Notes: a model not told the origin generated them from the letters alone. A DNA stretch of 64,000 bases from Prorocentrum cordatum (GCA_963575745.1 CAUYUJ010019883.1:1-64000), one strand, 5' to 3'; positions 44,678 to 55,121 are shown, counted from the first letter of the stretch. A program made the numbers and translations.

Positions 44678-44695
44678 GCCGGCGGCGACGCCTGC
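44678..44695 (+). other. GNRA stem-loop 8 (GGCG-GCGA-CGCC)
   Basis: Stem 44681-44684/44689-44692. The third pair is C-G instead of T-A, a compensatory double change. Outer pairs C-G and G-C. Confidence 0.7.
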
Positions 44696-45117
44696 ACAGG
44701 TCCAGAGGCCGCGCGCCAGCGCTGCGCAGAGGAGCAGAGGCATCGGCTCGACTGCGTCAGCGCTACCAAAGACGCCGTCAGTTTGGAGCAGCGGGAGATC
44801 ATCCCGATGATACCTGAGGCGCGGGCTTGCTACATCGCAAGCCAGATGGACACTTGCAGAGAGAAGAACGAGATCATCTGGAGCTACTTGGCCGACTCCT
44901 CCCCGGCATACATAACAGTTTCAGTACCAAAGAGGCCTCAGCGTTTTTTGGTGGCGGAGTGGCAACGACATCGCTGTTGATGGTAAACGCGTGAACTTGC
45001 AACCGCATCGGGTAATATCAGTTTTGCCGGTCGACTTTCGAACCGTGGATTCCCACCAAAGGCGGCGTCTGCGGAGTTATACCTCCACGTGTCAAGGTTG
45101 ACATTGCAAGATGCATT

Positions 45118-45537
45118 GACCGGATAAACTACTTTCGCAGCCCAACCGTCATGGGCTCTGGCATGGCAAAGCACTGGGGCCTGGGCGAGAAGTTCAGAGC
45201 TATCACGTCTGAAACCTTGGACATGTTTACTTGCCGCGGAGTTGCTGTTCTTCCAGCTGACCAGTGGACCGATGTGCAGGGCCGCGAACGCGACAGCGCT
45301 CGGCACGCGACGCAGAATTCGCACAATTTTGTGCAGCTCACAATGCAGTTCATTCGTGGGGCCAGCCTGCGCAACCTGAGCGCTGTCCCAATGTCGCTGG
45401 CAAGCCAACCCTTCCTGTTCCGCGCGCCTCCGATCAAGGCTGTATCGGATGCGCAGGGACACGTGCAAGACGCGGAACTGCAATCAGCGTTCCGCACGCG
45501 TCGTCTGGAGCAACCCACGCAATACCGACGCTTCTGA
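45118..45537 (+). other. Unrecognised coding-like fragment
   Basis: An open frame reading KHWGLGEKFRAITSETLDMF, then VQLTMQFIRGASLRNLSAVP. Composition is globular and no repeat explains it. Family unknown. It could be an exon or a decayed ORF of the surrounding element. Confidence 0.3.
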
Positions 45538-45647
45538 AGCCTGACGGGGCTGCAACAACAAGGCCTTGGCGAAGCACCGAATATGTCGTGGATGAACCAG
45601 ACCATGCTCGCCATGTGCCCGCAACCTGGTGCCGCTGCTGCACCTCT

Positions 45648-45665
45648 GCCAGTGGCGACACCTGC
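45648..45665 (+). other. GNRA stem-loop 9 ((A)GTG-GCGA-CAC(C))
   Basis: Stem 45652-45654/45659-45661 with GCGA loop. The outermost core pair is A/C, a mismatch. Outer pairs C-G and G-C. Confidence 0.6.
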
Positions 45666-45807
45666 GCCGAGCAACCCCAACCCTCCTGCAACTCCTACGA
45701 TTCGCGCCCGCCACCCTGAGAGGCAGCCAGCGAGGGATGTTCAGGATCCCCTGGCGCACGCGCAGGCCTAGCCCTCGGCATGTGGCAGAGAGTGGGGCGG
45801 CAACGCA

Positions 45808-46134
45808 TTGGCATCGCCTGCTGGGTGGGAGTGCTACATCTCGTGCACGGTGTTGTTTACCAGATTGAGCAAGCTCATGGGCGATTTCTTGTATATTTTG
45901 AAATCATACGACTCGCCCGAGCGCGCGCACCTGAAGACGATGGCCAAGAAACTAAATCAGAGCTGGCATGCCGCCATTTGGCTCGCACTCGACCAATTCG
46001 TCGAGAAGAGCAAGTCCAAATCCGAAAAGCTTGCCAAGGCAGAAACATGCAAGCTCATCCAAGCGCGCGAGCGCAGCGACGTGCGCATCAGCAACCTGCG
46101 GCACTGGTGCGAAGAGAACGCCGATCACGCGTGA
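45808..46134 (+). other. Unrecognised coding-like fragment (Lys-rich helix)
   Basis: An open frame ~109 codons long: FTRLSKLMGDFLYILKSYDS, KLNQSWHAAIWLALDQFVEK, then a Lys/Glu-rich amphipathic helix. It is less GC-biased in third positions than its neighbours. Family unknown. Confidence 0.35.
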
Positions 46135-46213
46135 GGTGGATGACCCAATTTCTCCTCCGACAGCGGCAGGATCACAGCGGCCTTTCTTGCCGCCGCCGCC
46201 CCCGCCCACCTCC

Positions 46214-46231
46214 GCCGGTGGATGCACCTGC
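46214..46231 (+). other. GNRA-family stem-loop 10 (GGTG-GATG-CACC)
   Basis: Stem 46217-46220/46225-46228. The loop is GATG, not GNRA. Outer pairs C-G and G-C. Confidence 0.5.
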
Positions 46232-46427
46232 GAGCGCTCCCTCGGCGTGGCCAGCATCCTCTAACCAGCTGCAGATCTTGGCCGCCCACGACTGCTGCGA
46301 TCGGTCACAGCGCGAGTCTGGGGCGGCACGGATGGATAAATGGGCAGACTGGTGCACGCCACGTGAGTATAGCATCCGCATCAGAAAACCTGACTCATAT
46401 CCATGAGCCCCACCGGGACTTCGCGAC

Positions 46428-46772
46428 ACCTTGGGCTACGATGCGTGCGCCGCGGACCCCGACTATGCTGAGCGCTTGCAGTGCGATGAGTATGTGATCG
46501 CACGCGCTCCCGATCTGCGCAACAGTGGCTGCTTTCCCGACCACAATTGGGGTGCCTGGGACCGCCGCTTCTGCGCGGATGGGAGCACTCCAACATGTGT
46601 TTTTGAAATACGAGGGACTTTAGCAAAGATATCTCGAACGCTAACTCGCCACGATCGTGGCATGCGACGCGGACTCGACCACTTCATGCACCGTCGCGTG
46701 AACATCTGTCGGGGGCCGGATATTGGCAGTGGGCAGTCCGCAACATCACCATGCTCTTCGACGAAACCATAA
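46428..46772 (+). other. Unrecognised coding-like fragment
   Basis: Reads LGYDACAADPDYAERLQCDE, then NSGCFPDHNWGAWDRRFCAD. Cys- and Trp-rich globular composition. Family unknown. Confidence 0.3.
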
Positions 46773-46879
46773 AAAAAAAGACATTTTCAAGAATTGGCAT
46801 GCCCCGGACTATGCCACAACCACCGCCCACATGAACCAGATACAGGAGTTCAAGAGTTCAACTAGCTTTGGAGGTCCGC

Positions 46880-47254
46880 CGACAACTATTTCCCCGTTGC
46901 CGCGTTGCGTGTCCTCCAGCTTCGCACTGATGACGAGAAAACCCGCTTTCGGATCTTTGTGAAAACGGACGGTGGCAACACCTTCGGCCCCAATTATTCG
47001 TGGCACGTTGCCCTGGCGATCAGAACTGTGGGAGGTCACAGCTCAGTCAATGTCAACAGCGCGCCTTGAAACATGGGTTGGAGACGTTTACGCTATACGG
47101 ATGGTCACGCTAGTCTCTCAAGGAAGGTTTCTACAGCCCGAGCGCGTTCGTCAAACGCGACGGAACCAACCCACGCACCAAGCTGCCGTGGTACAAGTTC
47201 ACCCACGGCAAGAAGCAGGTCGACACCGCCCTTGAAATCCGCGTCGCCATGTAG
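46880..47254 (+). other. Unrecognised coding-like fragment (frameshifted)
   Basis: DNYFPVAALRVLQLRTDDEK, KTDGGNTFGPNYSWHVALAI and, after a frame change, FVKRDGTNPRTKLPWYKFTH to a stop at 47252-47254. Stem-loop 11 lies inside it and is read as GGNT. Family unknown. Confidence 0.3.
46968..46985 (+). other. GNRA stem-loop 11 (GGTG-GCAA-CACC)
   Basis: Stem 46971-46974/46979-46982. The first outer pair is A-T, a third pairing type at this position after C-G and T-A. The next is G-C. Confidence 0.7.
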
Positions 47255-47833
47255 GCTGGTTGCGAGTTCTGGCTCGGCGAATAGGGCGCTATTCTGCGCC
47301 TCCAGACTGCCCCGCAGGAGGCCGCCCTTGCAGTTCGCGCGATTGCCGGACAAGTGCATTGGCACCAGGTTCCGCCCGCTGGGATGATCCACCATTTTGT
47401 CAGTTACCAGAATCACACAGCCAGCGCGAGGTCTGCGACGCGGTGCTGGCGGCAACGCCCGCAGCGAAGCGCGCGCCCAAAGCCGCGCCTCGCGGGTCCT
47501 CCGCCGCCAGCAGCCCCGATTGCCGGCGCGCCGCCGACTCGCCCGCTGCACCTGCAGCGCCCGTAGTGCCCGCGTCGGCGCCACCCCGAGGCTCGTAAAG
47601 GCTGACTGACCTCCAGGGCTCCGCCGCCAAACGTGCGCGGGCGCGAGCAAGCCGTCGCTGAGCGACCGCCCCCGCCGCCCCCGGCGCCGACTCGCGCGGC
47701 GCTTCCAGAGCCGGCGGCCGCGCCCGCTGACGTCATTCCCGCTGCGGCGTCAGCGGCCCCCTCCCGAGCCAGGCGCGACATCCAAGGCCAGCCCTTAGGG
47801 CGAGCTCCCGCCCGGCGAACCGCCCGCTCCCAC

Positions 47834-47851
47834 GCCGGTGGCGCCGCCCGC
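47834..47851 (+). other. Weak stem-loop 14 (GGTG-GCGC-CGCC)
   Basis: Stem 47837-47840/47845-47848 with a T-G wobble. Loop GCGC breaks the GNRA rule and the locus is very GC-rich, so it may be chance. Confidence 0.3.
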
Positions 47852-48223
47852 TCCTTCTCCGCAGGGGCCGGCGACTTTTGCCCAAGAGTCAGACGTGCCG
47901 ATAGACGTTTTTCCGACGCAAGCACTCCAGCATGTGGCGACGAGACTCGCAAAGGAGAGAGCTCTTGGTTGAACGGCGCCCTTCGATGCAAAGAACTGCA
48001 TCGACCAGCGGCGCAGGCGTTGCAGGATGATTGCCGGAATCGTGGGCCGCGGTGCAACGGCATCGCGGATGACGACTTCATCTACGCAAAACTCGTGGGT
48101 GGTATTAATTGCAGACTCTACGACGCGCGCCCACATAGGGAGGCGAAGCGAGCTGGAAAATCAGTGAACGGCACACGCTGTTCGGCCCCGTCGTCGACTC
48201 GGGCCACTACCGCAGCCGCGTTG

Positions 48224-48265
<42 letters not shown>

Positions 48266-48447
48266 TGCGGCGCGCGCTGGGTCAAAATTTGGCACGATGA
48301 CCAGAGGGCCCCACGGCGGGGCGTCAAGTTTGCACGCCCTCTCCGCACGGAAGTCCCCGACGAAATCTTCGCAGCGGTGATGGATTATGATGTGAGGGAT
48401 GACGGGGGTGATGCTTGGAGCCCCGCCACCGACTCGGCAATCGAAGT

Positions 48448-48466
48448 GGCGGTGGAAACATTTGCA
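48448..48466 (+). other. GNRA stem-loop 12 (GGTG-GAAA-CATT)
   Basis: Stem 48451-48454/48459-48462 with two G-T wobbles. GAAA loop. Outer part poorly paired. Confidence 0.5.
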
Positions 48467-48699
48467 CAGGGCGGCCCAGACCCCACGCAGCAGGAGCACG
48501 ACGGCATTCAGGCCGCCAGCGCGGGCGAGAACACGAACGCAAAACTCAATACCATCGATACCCCGAGGGACATGCTGGACCCCTGGTATTGATGACGTCC
48601 CACAGAAGGCTGATGCGTCAGGAGCAGCCACATGGAGATCCCAGCAATTGCTCGAAACGGTATAGTGTACGGTTTGCCAACATACCAAAATCACAGTCG

Positions 48700-49130
48700 C
48701 CGCAGACGCTCCGACAGTCTCGACTTCCCAGGTTGAGTTTAAGTTTCGATTCAGCATGGACACGCCATATCACACAATGCAATGCGATAACAACAACCTA
48801 TGGGCCATCGGTCTGACTGAGGTTTGTAGCACCGGCAGTTCCATGCATATACTGATGATACGCATGGACATCGGTGAGTACCAGCGCAGCACGGTCGGCA
48901 TCTTCCAGGGGATCAGTGACTTTTACGCCATACTGCTGACCACCGCGCAGCGCCAGCTGGCCGACACGGACGCGATGGATATCCATCGCAGCCATCCTGG
49001 CCTGATAGCGCTGCGAGAGTCGTGGGCACCGTCTGTTGATGCCGACCCGTCGTTTCAGGGATGCCTTGACTCAGCGTTCCCTCTGTGGGCGGATCGGCTG
49101 GACGCGAGTCCCGCGCAGGCCCCGCAGTAG
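48700..49130 (+). other. Unrecognised coding-like fragment
   Basis: Reads DTPYHTMQCDNNNLWAIGLT, then IRMDIGEYQRSTVGIFQGIS and SWAPSVDADPSFQGCLDSAF to a stop at 49128-49130. Globular composition, no family recognised. The upstream part (VSTSQVEFKFRFS) joins in the same frame. Confidence 0.35.
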
Positions 49131-49352
49131 AAATGGCAGTTGCCAGGCACGTCTATCGCTGCATCTCATGCCAACAAGCCCGCCCGCATAATGCCCGCGC
49201 GGCAACGCCGACCCCGATGCGCTCGAACAGGCTGTGTCCCAAGGTCCCAGGCCTGACCCAGGTAGTCTCGCTTCTGCATCCGCCCCTACCCAGGAGCGAC
49301 ATTTGGAGGCACTCCGCGCAGGTCAGGCTGATCTGCCAGACGGCACCGAGAC

Positions 49353-50048
49353 GTGGAGGCCACACTTATTGAGAGGGCCAGGCGCATCTTGGGCGAGCAT
49401 TCTAGCACGGCCTCAGCTCGCTGCTCGCGCGAGGACGATCCGATCGGTGAGCCCGCAGATCGGTTGACCGAGAAAGGGCGTGCTTACCTTTCCATTGATC
49501 TCGACGCCAAAAGCTCTCACGCGATCCCCGATCAGGCCCTCCGTGGTCTTGCTCGCCATCTCGCTGGCGCCAGAGGTGGCGCCCGCAGTCAGACATGCCC
49601 CCTCGCTCTGAACGGAGCCCCTCGCGCGCGGGAGGAGAGGCCCCGATGCCAGCGGGGCCTTCCGGCCAGTTCAGGGCGGGGTGCCGGTTGCCAGCCGCGC
49701 GCGAAGTCTCTTTCCTTCGGCGGCGCCGGCGCGGGCGAAGTCAATTTCATTGCCGACGTCAACAGTTGGGCCCACGAGAACCTCAACGAAACTGCCGCGG
49801 CGAAGCTTTTGCGTTCAGACGCTGAGGCGAGGCTCGCAGGAACGAGATCCGACGAGGCCGCCGACAGGGGCCATCTTCAGCGCTCGGTGCACGAGGCGGC
49901 GCTGAGACACGCAAAGTGGAACGACGACGGGCGGCCATCGGCGGCAGAGTGCCGTTTCGGTGGCGGCGCCGGTGACGACGCCGCTGCGCTGTGCCATCCT
50001 TGCCGCGACGTCGCCCAGCGCCACGAAGAATGTCCAGTCTTCTTTTGA
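49353..50048 (+). other. Unrecognised open frame
   Basis: An open frame of ~231 codons. The middle reads AGAGEVNFIADVNSWAHENL, then HEAALRHAKWNDDGRPSAAE. The flanking parts are Arg/Ala/Gly-rich, so a spurious frame is possible. Confidence 0.25.
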
Positions 50049-50579
50049 CAGGTCACTGAAGACCGCGTCAGTCGCGGCCTGCTCCCGCGCGCCCTCGAAG
50101 ACATGCGCCGCCAGCCCCGGGGGCGCCCCTTGCCGTCGGCGCCTGACACGAGGCCCCCTGGCCATCTTCGCTCCGGAAGATGAGGGGCCCGGTCGCGAGC
50201 GCGTGGCCTCGCAGCAGTTGGTGGCGAAGCAGCCAAGGGGAGAGCGACCGCGCTAAGGGGGCGAAAGGGGGCAATGCCTCCGGCAGGGGGGCCGCTCCCG
50301 ACATTCACCCCTGCCCTCGCGCCTCTTTATCCGCGCCTCCACCCCCGCGCCGCCGTGGGCCTGCCATGGGTGCCGCCTCCTCTTCGGGCGCGGCTTCTTC
50401 TGGCAATCCTGCCCTGGCGGCGGCGACTGGGGCGGCGGGCGCGCGTCGGCTGCAGCGCCTGCAGCGGCGGCCGCGCGGGGGCCGACCGCGCCCCCGCGCA
50501 GGCCGAGAAGCTCGCGGCAGATGTCTGTCAAGCGGTCCAGGAGCGGCGCCCGCAGGATGAACCCCGTCGCGCGGTGGCG

Positions 50580-50843
50580 CTATCGCCTCGAACAGGCCGC
50601 GACGGCACTTGCAGGCGCTGGTCGCGCCACGTCAAGCGATTGATCTACGCGGGTGAAGATGGCCGTGCGCGCATATGGATCAACGACACGGCTACGCCTA
50701 CCATCGGAGACTTCGACCGCCATGGAAATCGCACTTGGGACTTGAGTTTTACGACTCACGCGCATTTCAGCGCCAATCACCCGCGGCGATTGGATGAGAA
50801 CCTTACATTCTACATAGTGAAGATGAAAGCGACATTTGAATGA
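50580..50843 (+). other. Unrecognised coding-like fragment
   Basis: Reads RHVKRLIYAGEDGRARIWIN, then DFDRHGNRTWDLSFTTHAHF and a C-terminus LDENLTFYIVKMKATFE. Beta-rich globular look. Family unknown. After it (50844-51630) I see only AT-richer sequence with short frames. Confidence 0.3.
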
Positions 50844-51631
50844 TCGCAATGTCCTTGCGATCGGACACATTTCAAAATATCCTTGCGTCGGGCGCAAGCC
50901 CCGTGACTCTGCGCACTAATTTGTTGGCGTAAAAGCGCCGGGGCAGGTCACCAGGCACAAGTGCCGATATTTCATTGCAGCGGAGTCGCGGGCACTCCTT
51001 GTTTTTTTATTCAGTTGCAGTTGTCATGGGAGTTCGATGCCCGATGGCTCGATGCACGCGAAGCATGCGTTCCATGACTCACGCTTTGGCAACCCTGTGT
51101 TTGCCCACCACCATTTTGATTTGTGGGCGCTCATTTGCTACGAAAGACTTTTGCGCAATGTTGATGATGGTTGTGCTATAACTTTTCCCGTGGGCACTCG
51201 GTTGCTGCAAGACAAGTTTTGACGTGTGAGAATTGGGAAGCAGCGAACGATCGGTTATCCACTTCAGATTCGGATCAGTTGTACTTACAGTTTGGGTCAC
51301 ATGCATCTGATTGAATGTATCGGGTTGATACGCACCCACATATGTCATCAACGTTCTTGATGTTGAATATAGGCGCCTGGCGCATGTCGACATATTTGAA
51401 TGATTCGGGTGGGATGTGCCAAGAGGCCTTTGGGTTAGTCCCACAGAGCGGCGACAGGGGCACCCCCTTCTTTCCCACGCGTGCCTTAAAACTTTTTGGG
51501 GGTTGGCACCGTGGGGGGCCCGAAGCGGCCCTTGGGGAAGAAATGAAGGCTGCTTTGCGGTCTCGGGGCTTGCCGGAAGCTGTTTGGCACGTCCCGCTTC
51601 CGATGCGCAGTTGGCGCATCTTGGATTTGAA

Positions 51632-51649
51632 TCCGGTGGAAACACTTGC
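51632..51649 (+). other. GNRA stem-loop 13 (GGTG-GAAA-CACT)
   Basis: Stem 51635-51638/51643-51646 with a terminal G-T wobble. One outer C-G pair. It is the last copy on the right. Confidence 0.6.
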
Positions 51650-51856
51650 GTCTCTGGCGCCACGTCGGCGCTCAAGGCGCAGGGTTTTTTTCTGTATGTT
51701 GCATTTCTTTCTCCTAGCCGAGAGGAGCCCCGTTTGGGGGCTGCAGGGGATGGAAGAGGGAGTTGGGTGGTCTTCGCACCTCTGATCCCGAGTCCCACCT
51801 TCGTCTCCCGTCGGGCCGAGGCTGACGTGGAGTGGGCGGGACTCGGGGCGGGGTGT

Positions 51857-52075
51857 GTGCGTGAAGACGGGTCTTTTCCCCCTATTATGCATGTATCCTG
51901 CTATCGTTTCGGCTCAGGTATCGGATTGGACATTGACACCGATCATCATTGGGCCGTGAGGGGAACGTGCGCTTTCTCTCCTTCGTCTCATCCTCTACTT
52001 ACGGATCTTGCGATAGGTTCGACTTTTCGGTTGTCAACGTCCGTTCACAGTATATTGTTCTTCGGCAGCGGAGAT
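51857..52075 (+). repeat. Right direct repeat bounding the 34.4-52.1 kb region
   Basis: Partner of 34363-34580 in the same orientation, ~17.5 kb away. Shared order: GTGCGTGAAGACGGGTCTTT, GGCTCAGGTATCGG, GGGCCGTGAGGGGAACG, TAGGTTCGACTTTTCGGTTG and CAACGTCCGTTCACAG. Confidence 0.65.
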
Positions 52076-52455
52076 TTCTTCGGCGCGTCAGTCGGTTTGC
52101 CACTCGCAATTGGGCGCGCAGGCTGGGTTACCGATTGGAGTTGGCCGTTCGGTATGCTACTCGCGCGCAGGCGTGTCAGCTTGCAGGTGGGTTCCGCTTG
52201 CGAACGACTGAGCATCTTATACTCATGAGCCCAGTCTTTCTTGATCCTTCCCCGTCCGCCCTCCTGTCTGATATGGTTATTGCCTCGTCTATGTGTTTTT
52301 GGCACTGGAGATTTTTCGGCGTGTCAGTCGGTTTGCCTCTCGCGCCTGGGCGTGCTAGGCTGGCAGGCTGGGTTGCTAATGGTTCAGTCGCGGGAATTAT
52401 CCATCGAGGTTGTTCGGTATTCTACTCGTGCACGGGCGCGTCAGCTTGCTGAGCC
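52060..52455. repeat. ~236-265-bp tandem duplication
   Basis: CGGCGCGTCAGTCGGTTTGC at 52081 returns as CGGCGTGTCAGTCGGTTTGC at 52317 (236 bp). GGTATGCTACTCGCGCGCAG at 52151 returns as GGTATTCTACTCGTGCACGG at 52416 (265 bp). The second unit has an insertion. Confidence 0.8.
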
Positions 52456-53515
52456 CTCTGTTGTGCAGGGGAAAATAGGGCGAACCCTTTTCCTCTCGTA
52501 TTTCCTCCTTTCCCACTCCCCGCATTAGTATTCCCAATTCTTGCGTATTGATTATCTTCCTTCCGCCTCCTGTTTTTCCATTTGTCTCCTCGCCTCTTCC
52601 TTTCCAAGAGGTCACAAGGGTGCGCCAATCACATACTTGAATGTAGCCAATCAGTCTTTGTTTTATCTTGGGACGTCGCTTGCTGCGGACGGGCGCACAG
52701 GCGCGGAACTGAGTCGGATAAAGGGTGGCGAGAAGTGATTTCAAGGTGGTCGCAAACATTTGGTCGAATTCCGTTCTGGGCTGAGTAGGATGCAGAAAAC
52801 GTGTGCGTTGTTTCCTAGCTCACCTATGTCTTGTTTACTGCTTGCTTCAACCAAGCCGAGCAGAAACCGCCCGACCGTTATGATAGTAAGTGTCTCCGAC
52901 GTTGCTGCAGAGCCACTCCGTCGTACATTATACATTAGTCTGGTTTCGAACCGCACAGGTCTGCTGAATTGCCCATCGACGCAAACGAGCTATGTGTTTG
53001 CGCGTAGTCAAGTGTTGTATATGAGTCAGTTTGCCAGGAAGCGGGACGAGGATCCAGCCCGAAATTCGGTGTTGAGCCAGGCGTTTGGCGTTCCAGCGCT
53101 TTCTTGGGAAAAGAAGAGGAGGCCGCCCCAGGCAATCTTGGGGGGCCAGTCGTGCTGGAGAGCTGCGAGTGTGTAGCTGGTTCCCATGAGCGATTTGCTG
53201 ACCACTTCCGCCGAAAGGGCGGTGCAGCTCGCAAGTGGGAGTCGGCGGTGAAGACGTAGGCAGCTTGCTGAAGGCATCCGTTTTCGCGGTCGTTTCATTT
53301 ATTGCGCACGCCTTGTGGCCAGCGCCAGGCTTTCAGTACAGTTCAGTTCTTCTGGCATTCATTGTTTAATCTACGACCTTTGGGATCTTCAACGGTTCTT
53401 CTGATGCAGCTATTTCGGGCGCCTGGAAGAGGAAAGACTACAGTCATAGAGGGTCTGTAATGGTCCCAGGATGACCCCAAGCCGCTGTCGAGACCTTGCA
53501 AATTCTGGTCTGGCG
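52456..53515. other. Intergenic, no gene supported
   Basis: A 138-codon frame at 52760-53176 has mixed composition but no recognisable motif, and both strands are open there. I do not call it a gene. Confidence 0.35.
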
Positions 53516-53520
53516 CCCAA

Positions 53521-54275
53521 TTTAGCTAGAACTTGAGCGCGAGCGATGGTTCTAAGGTTCTCTCTCTCTCTCTCAATCTCTCTCTCTCTCTCTTTCTCTC
53601 CCTAGTTATTCGTAATATATGTATATATGTATGCATGTACGTAGGCAGGCCGGTAGGTAGGTATGTGTGTATGGATGGGTTTATGTATGTATGCATGCAT
53701 GCAGGCATGTGTTTTTGTATGGATGCATGCGTGCATGTATGCATGCACATATTTAGGTATGTATGCACTGTATGTTTGTATGCATGTATGCATGTGTATA
53801 TGTATGCATGTATGTCTGTCGGCCTGTCTGTCGGTCTGTCTGCATGTATGTTTGTTTGTTTGTGTGTATGTGTGTACGTATGTCTGTATGCATGCATGCA
53901 CTGCTATCTATGTATGCATGTCTGCATACGTGTTATGATATGCATGTATGTATGTGTATGTATGTACATGTGTGTACATGTGTGTTTGTGTGCGTGTATG
54001 TATGCATGTCTGCATGCAAATAAGTATGGATATAGGTAGGTAGGTAGGTAGGTTCGTATATATGCACGTAGGTATGTACGTGTGTATGTGTGTATGCATG
54101 CGTGTATGCATGTATGTGTTTATGTCTGTCTGCCTGTCTGTCTGTCTGTCTGTCTGTCTCTCTGTCTGTATGCATGTGTGTATGTATGTATGCATAAATG
54201 CATGCATCTTTATATGACTGTCTATATATATATATGCATGTGTGTATGTATGGATGGATGGATGGATGGAGGGAT
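53521..54275. repeat. AACTTGAGCGCG leader, (TC)n and GTAT/GTCT microsatellite
   Basis: TTTAGCTAGAACTTGAGCGC..GATGGTTC (as at 17701-17755), a TC run at 53558-53605, then GTAT/GCAT/GTCT/GGTA blocks to a GGAT run at 54250-54270. Confidence 0.95.
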
Positions 54276-54399
54276 ACATATTTTGCACAAGACATAGCGG
54301 AGGGTCGCGCCCGGGGGCCCCTGGGACCACGACCTCGACCACAAACGTGAACGCTGCGGGCCTGGCCTATCCGCGGGAGGCGTAAGATCAGCCTCCAGA

Positions 54400-55035
54400 G
54401 TGCTCAGGCCGCCGTCACGGCTGCTCAAGAGGGCCCCAAGTCGTCCCCAGGACGACCTCCACGAGTTTACGACGGCTCACATGGCGTCTCGAAGGGCCCC
54501 AGAGGCCTCGAAGCCCCCGCAACAGCGCTCCAAGAGGACCCCCGAGAGAGCTCCAAGATGCAAGCGTCGTCCTATGTCCTTAAGGACAACGTTATTTCTA
54601 GCATATTCGCTTCACGAGTCTTCACAGCGACCAAATCGGCCCAAGAGGCCCCCTGGACCGCCCCAGGACGGCCCAAGGATCTCCAAAGCGAACCCCAAGA
54701 TGCCCAAGAGGGTCTCACATACCTCAAGATGCGCTCTCGACAGCCGGAGCGGGACCCTAGAGGGCCTCAAGAGGGGCCCACGAGAGGGAATCCGAGCTCA
54801 CACTTCGATCCCTCCGCCCGAAGATGATGCTCGAGGCTGCCAACACACACGCACACACGCACAAGACGCCTCCAAGAGGCACTCAGGAGGTCACAAGAGG
54901 GGCCCTAGGAAGGAAATCTTAGCTGACGTTTCGAGCTCTCTACCCCAAGGTGACGCCCGAGGCCACCAAGAGGCCCCAAAGACGCCCCCAAGAGGCCCTA
55001 AGAGCCCTTAGAAGGTCCCAAAGGGAGCCTCAAAA
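54400..55035 (+). repeat. 10-11-bp periodic array (AAGAGGCCCC orientation), target of the retrogene
   Basis: Units such as AAGAGGACCCC, CAAGAGGCCCCC and CCAAGAGGCCCC, with a T-rich spacer at 54560-54640 and two copies of the CGAGCT..CCTCCGCCC module (54790, 54920). The array resumes right of the retrogene as AAGAGACCCAAGAGGCTT at 57987. Confidence 0.85.
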
Positions 55036-55041
55036 GGCCCC
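55021..55041 (+). repeat. Left target-site duplication of the retrogene
   Basis: 21 bp beginning AAGGGAGC and ending CAAAAGGCCCC, immediately before the DinoSL relic. It matches 57966-57986 at 20 of 21 positions (C versus A at position 9). Confidence 0.88.
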
Positions 55042-55063
55042 TCCGTAGCTATTTTGGCTCAAG
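55042..55063 (+). other. Relic dinoflagellate spliced leader (DinoSL)
   Basis: Bases 55042-55063 match the conserved 22-nt DinoSL with a single C-to-T change (reads CCGTAGCTATTTTGGCTCAAG after the first base). In dinoflagellates this sequence is added to mRNA by trans-splicing and is not normally beside genes in DNA. Its presence here, full length and at the exact junction with the target duplication, shows that a mature mRNA was reverse-transcribed and inserted. No GT splice donor role is implied. Confidence 0.93.
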
Positions 55064-55121
55064 GTGCGTAGGTGCGAAGTTTCGCGTTGCAGTTTCTCTT
55101 TTCGTCCCTCGCCCCGTGACC

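Larger units (their letters stand above)
47633..48592 (+). other. Long open frame of unknown product containing a (TA)n tract
   Basis: About 319 codons open from 47633. The first 110 are Pro/Ala/Arg-rich. Later parts read GALRCKELHRPAAQALQDDC and DDDFIYAKLVGGINCRLYDA. A TA microsatellite at 48228-48262 adds an Ile-Tyr run, then PDEIFAAVMDYDVRDDGGDA. Frame continuity through the TA tract may be chance. No domain recognised. Stem-loops 12 and 14 lie inside. Confidence 0.25.

Noticed and set aside
51618-51640. tRNA T-arm-like string before stem-loop 13 (GGATTTGAATCC)
   Set aside because: No 5-bp T stem, no D-arm, anticodon arm or acceptor stem can be placed around it.
52760-53176. 138-codon frame on +
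   Set aside because: Mixed composition but no domain, and overlapping frames on the - strand are also open.
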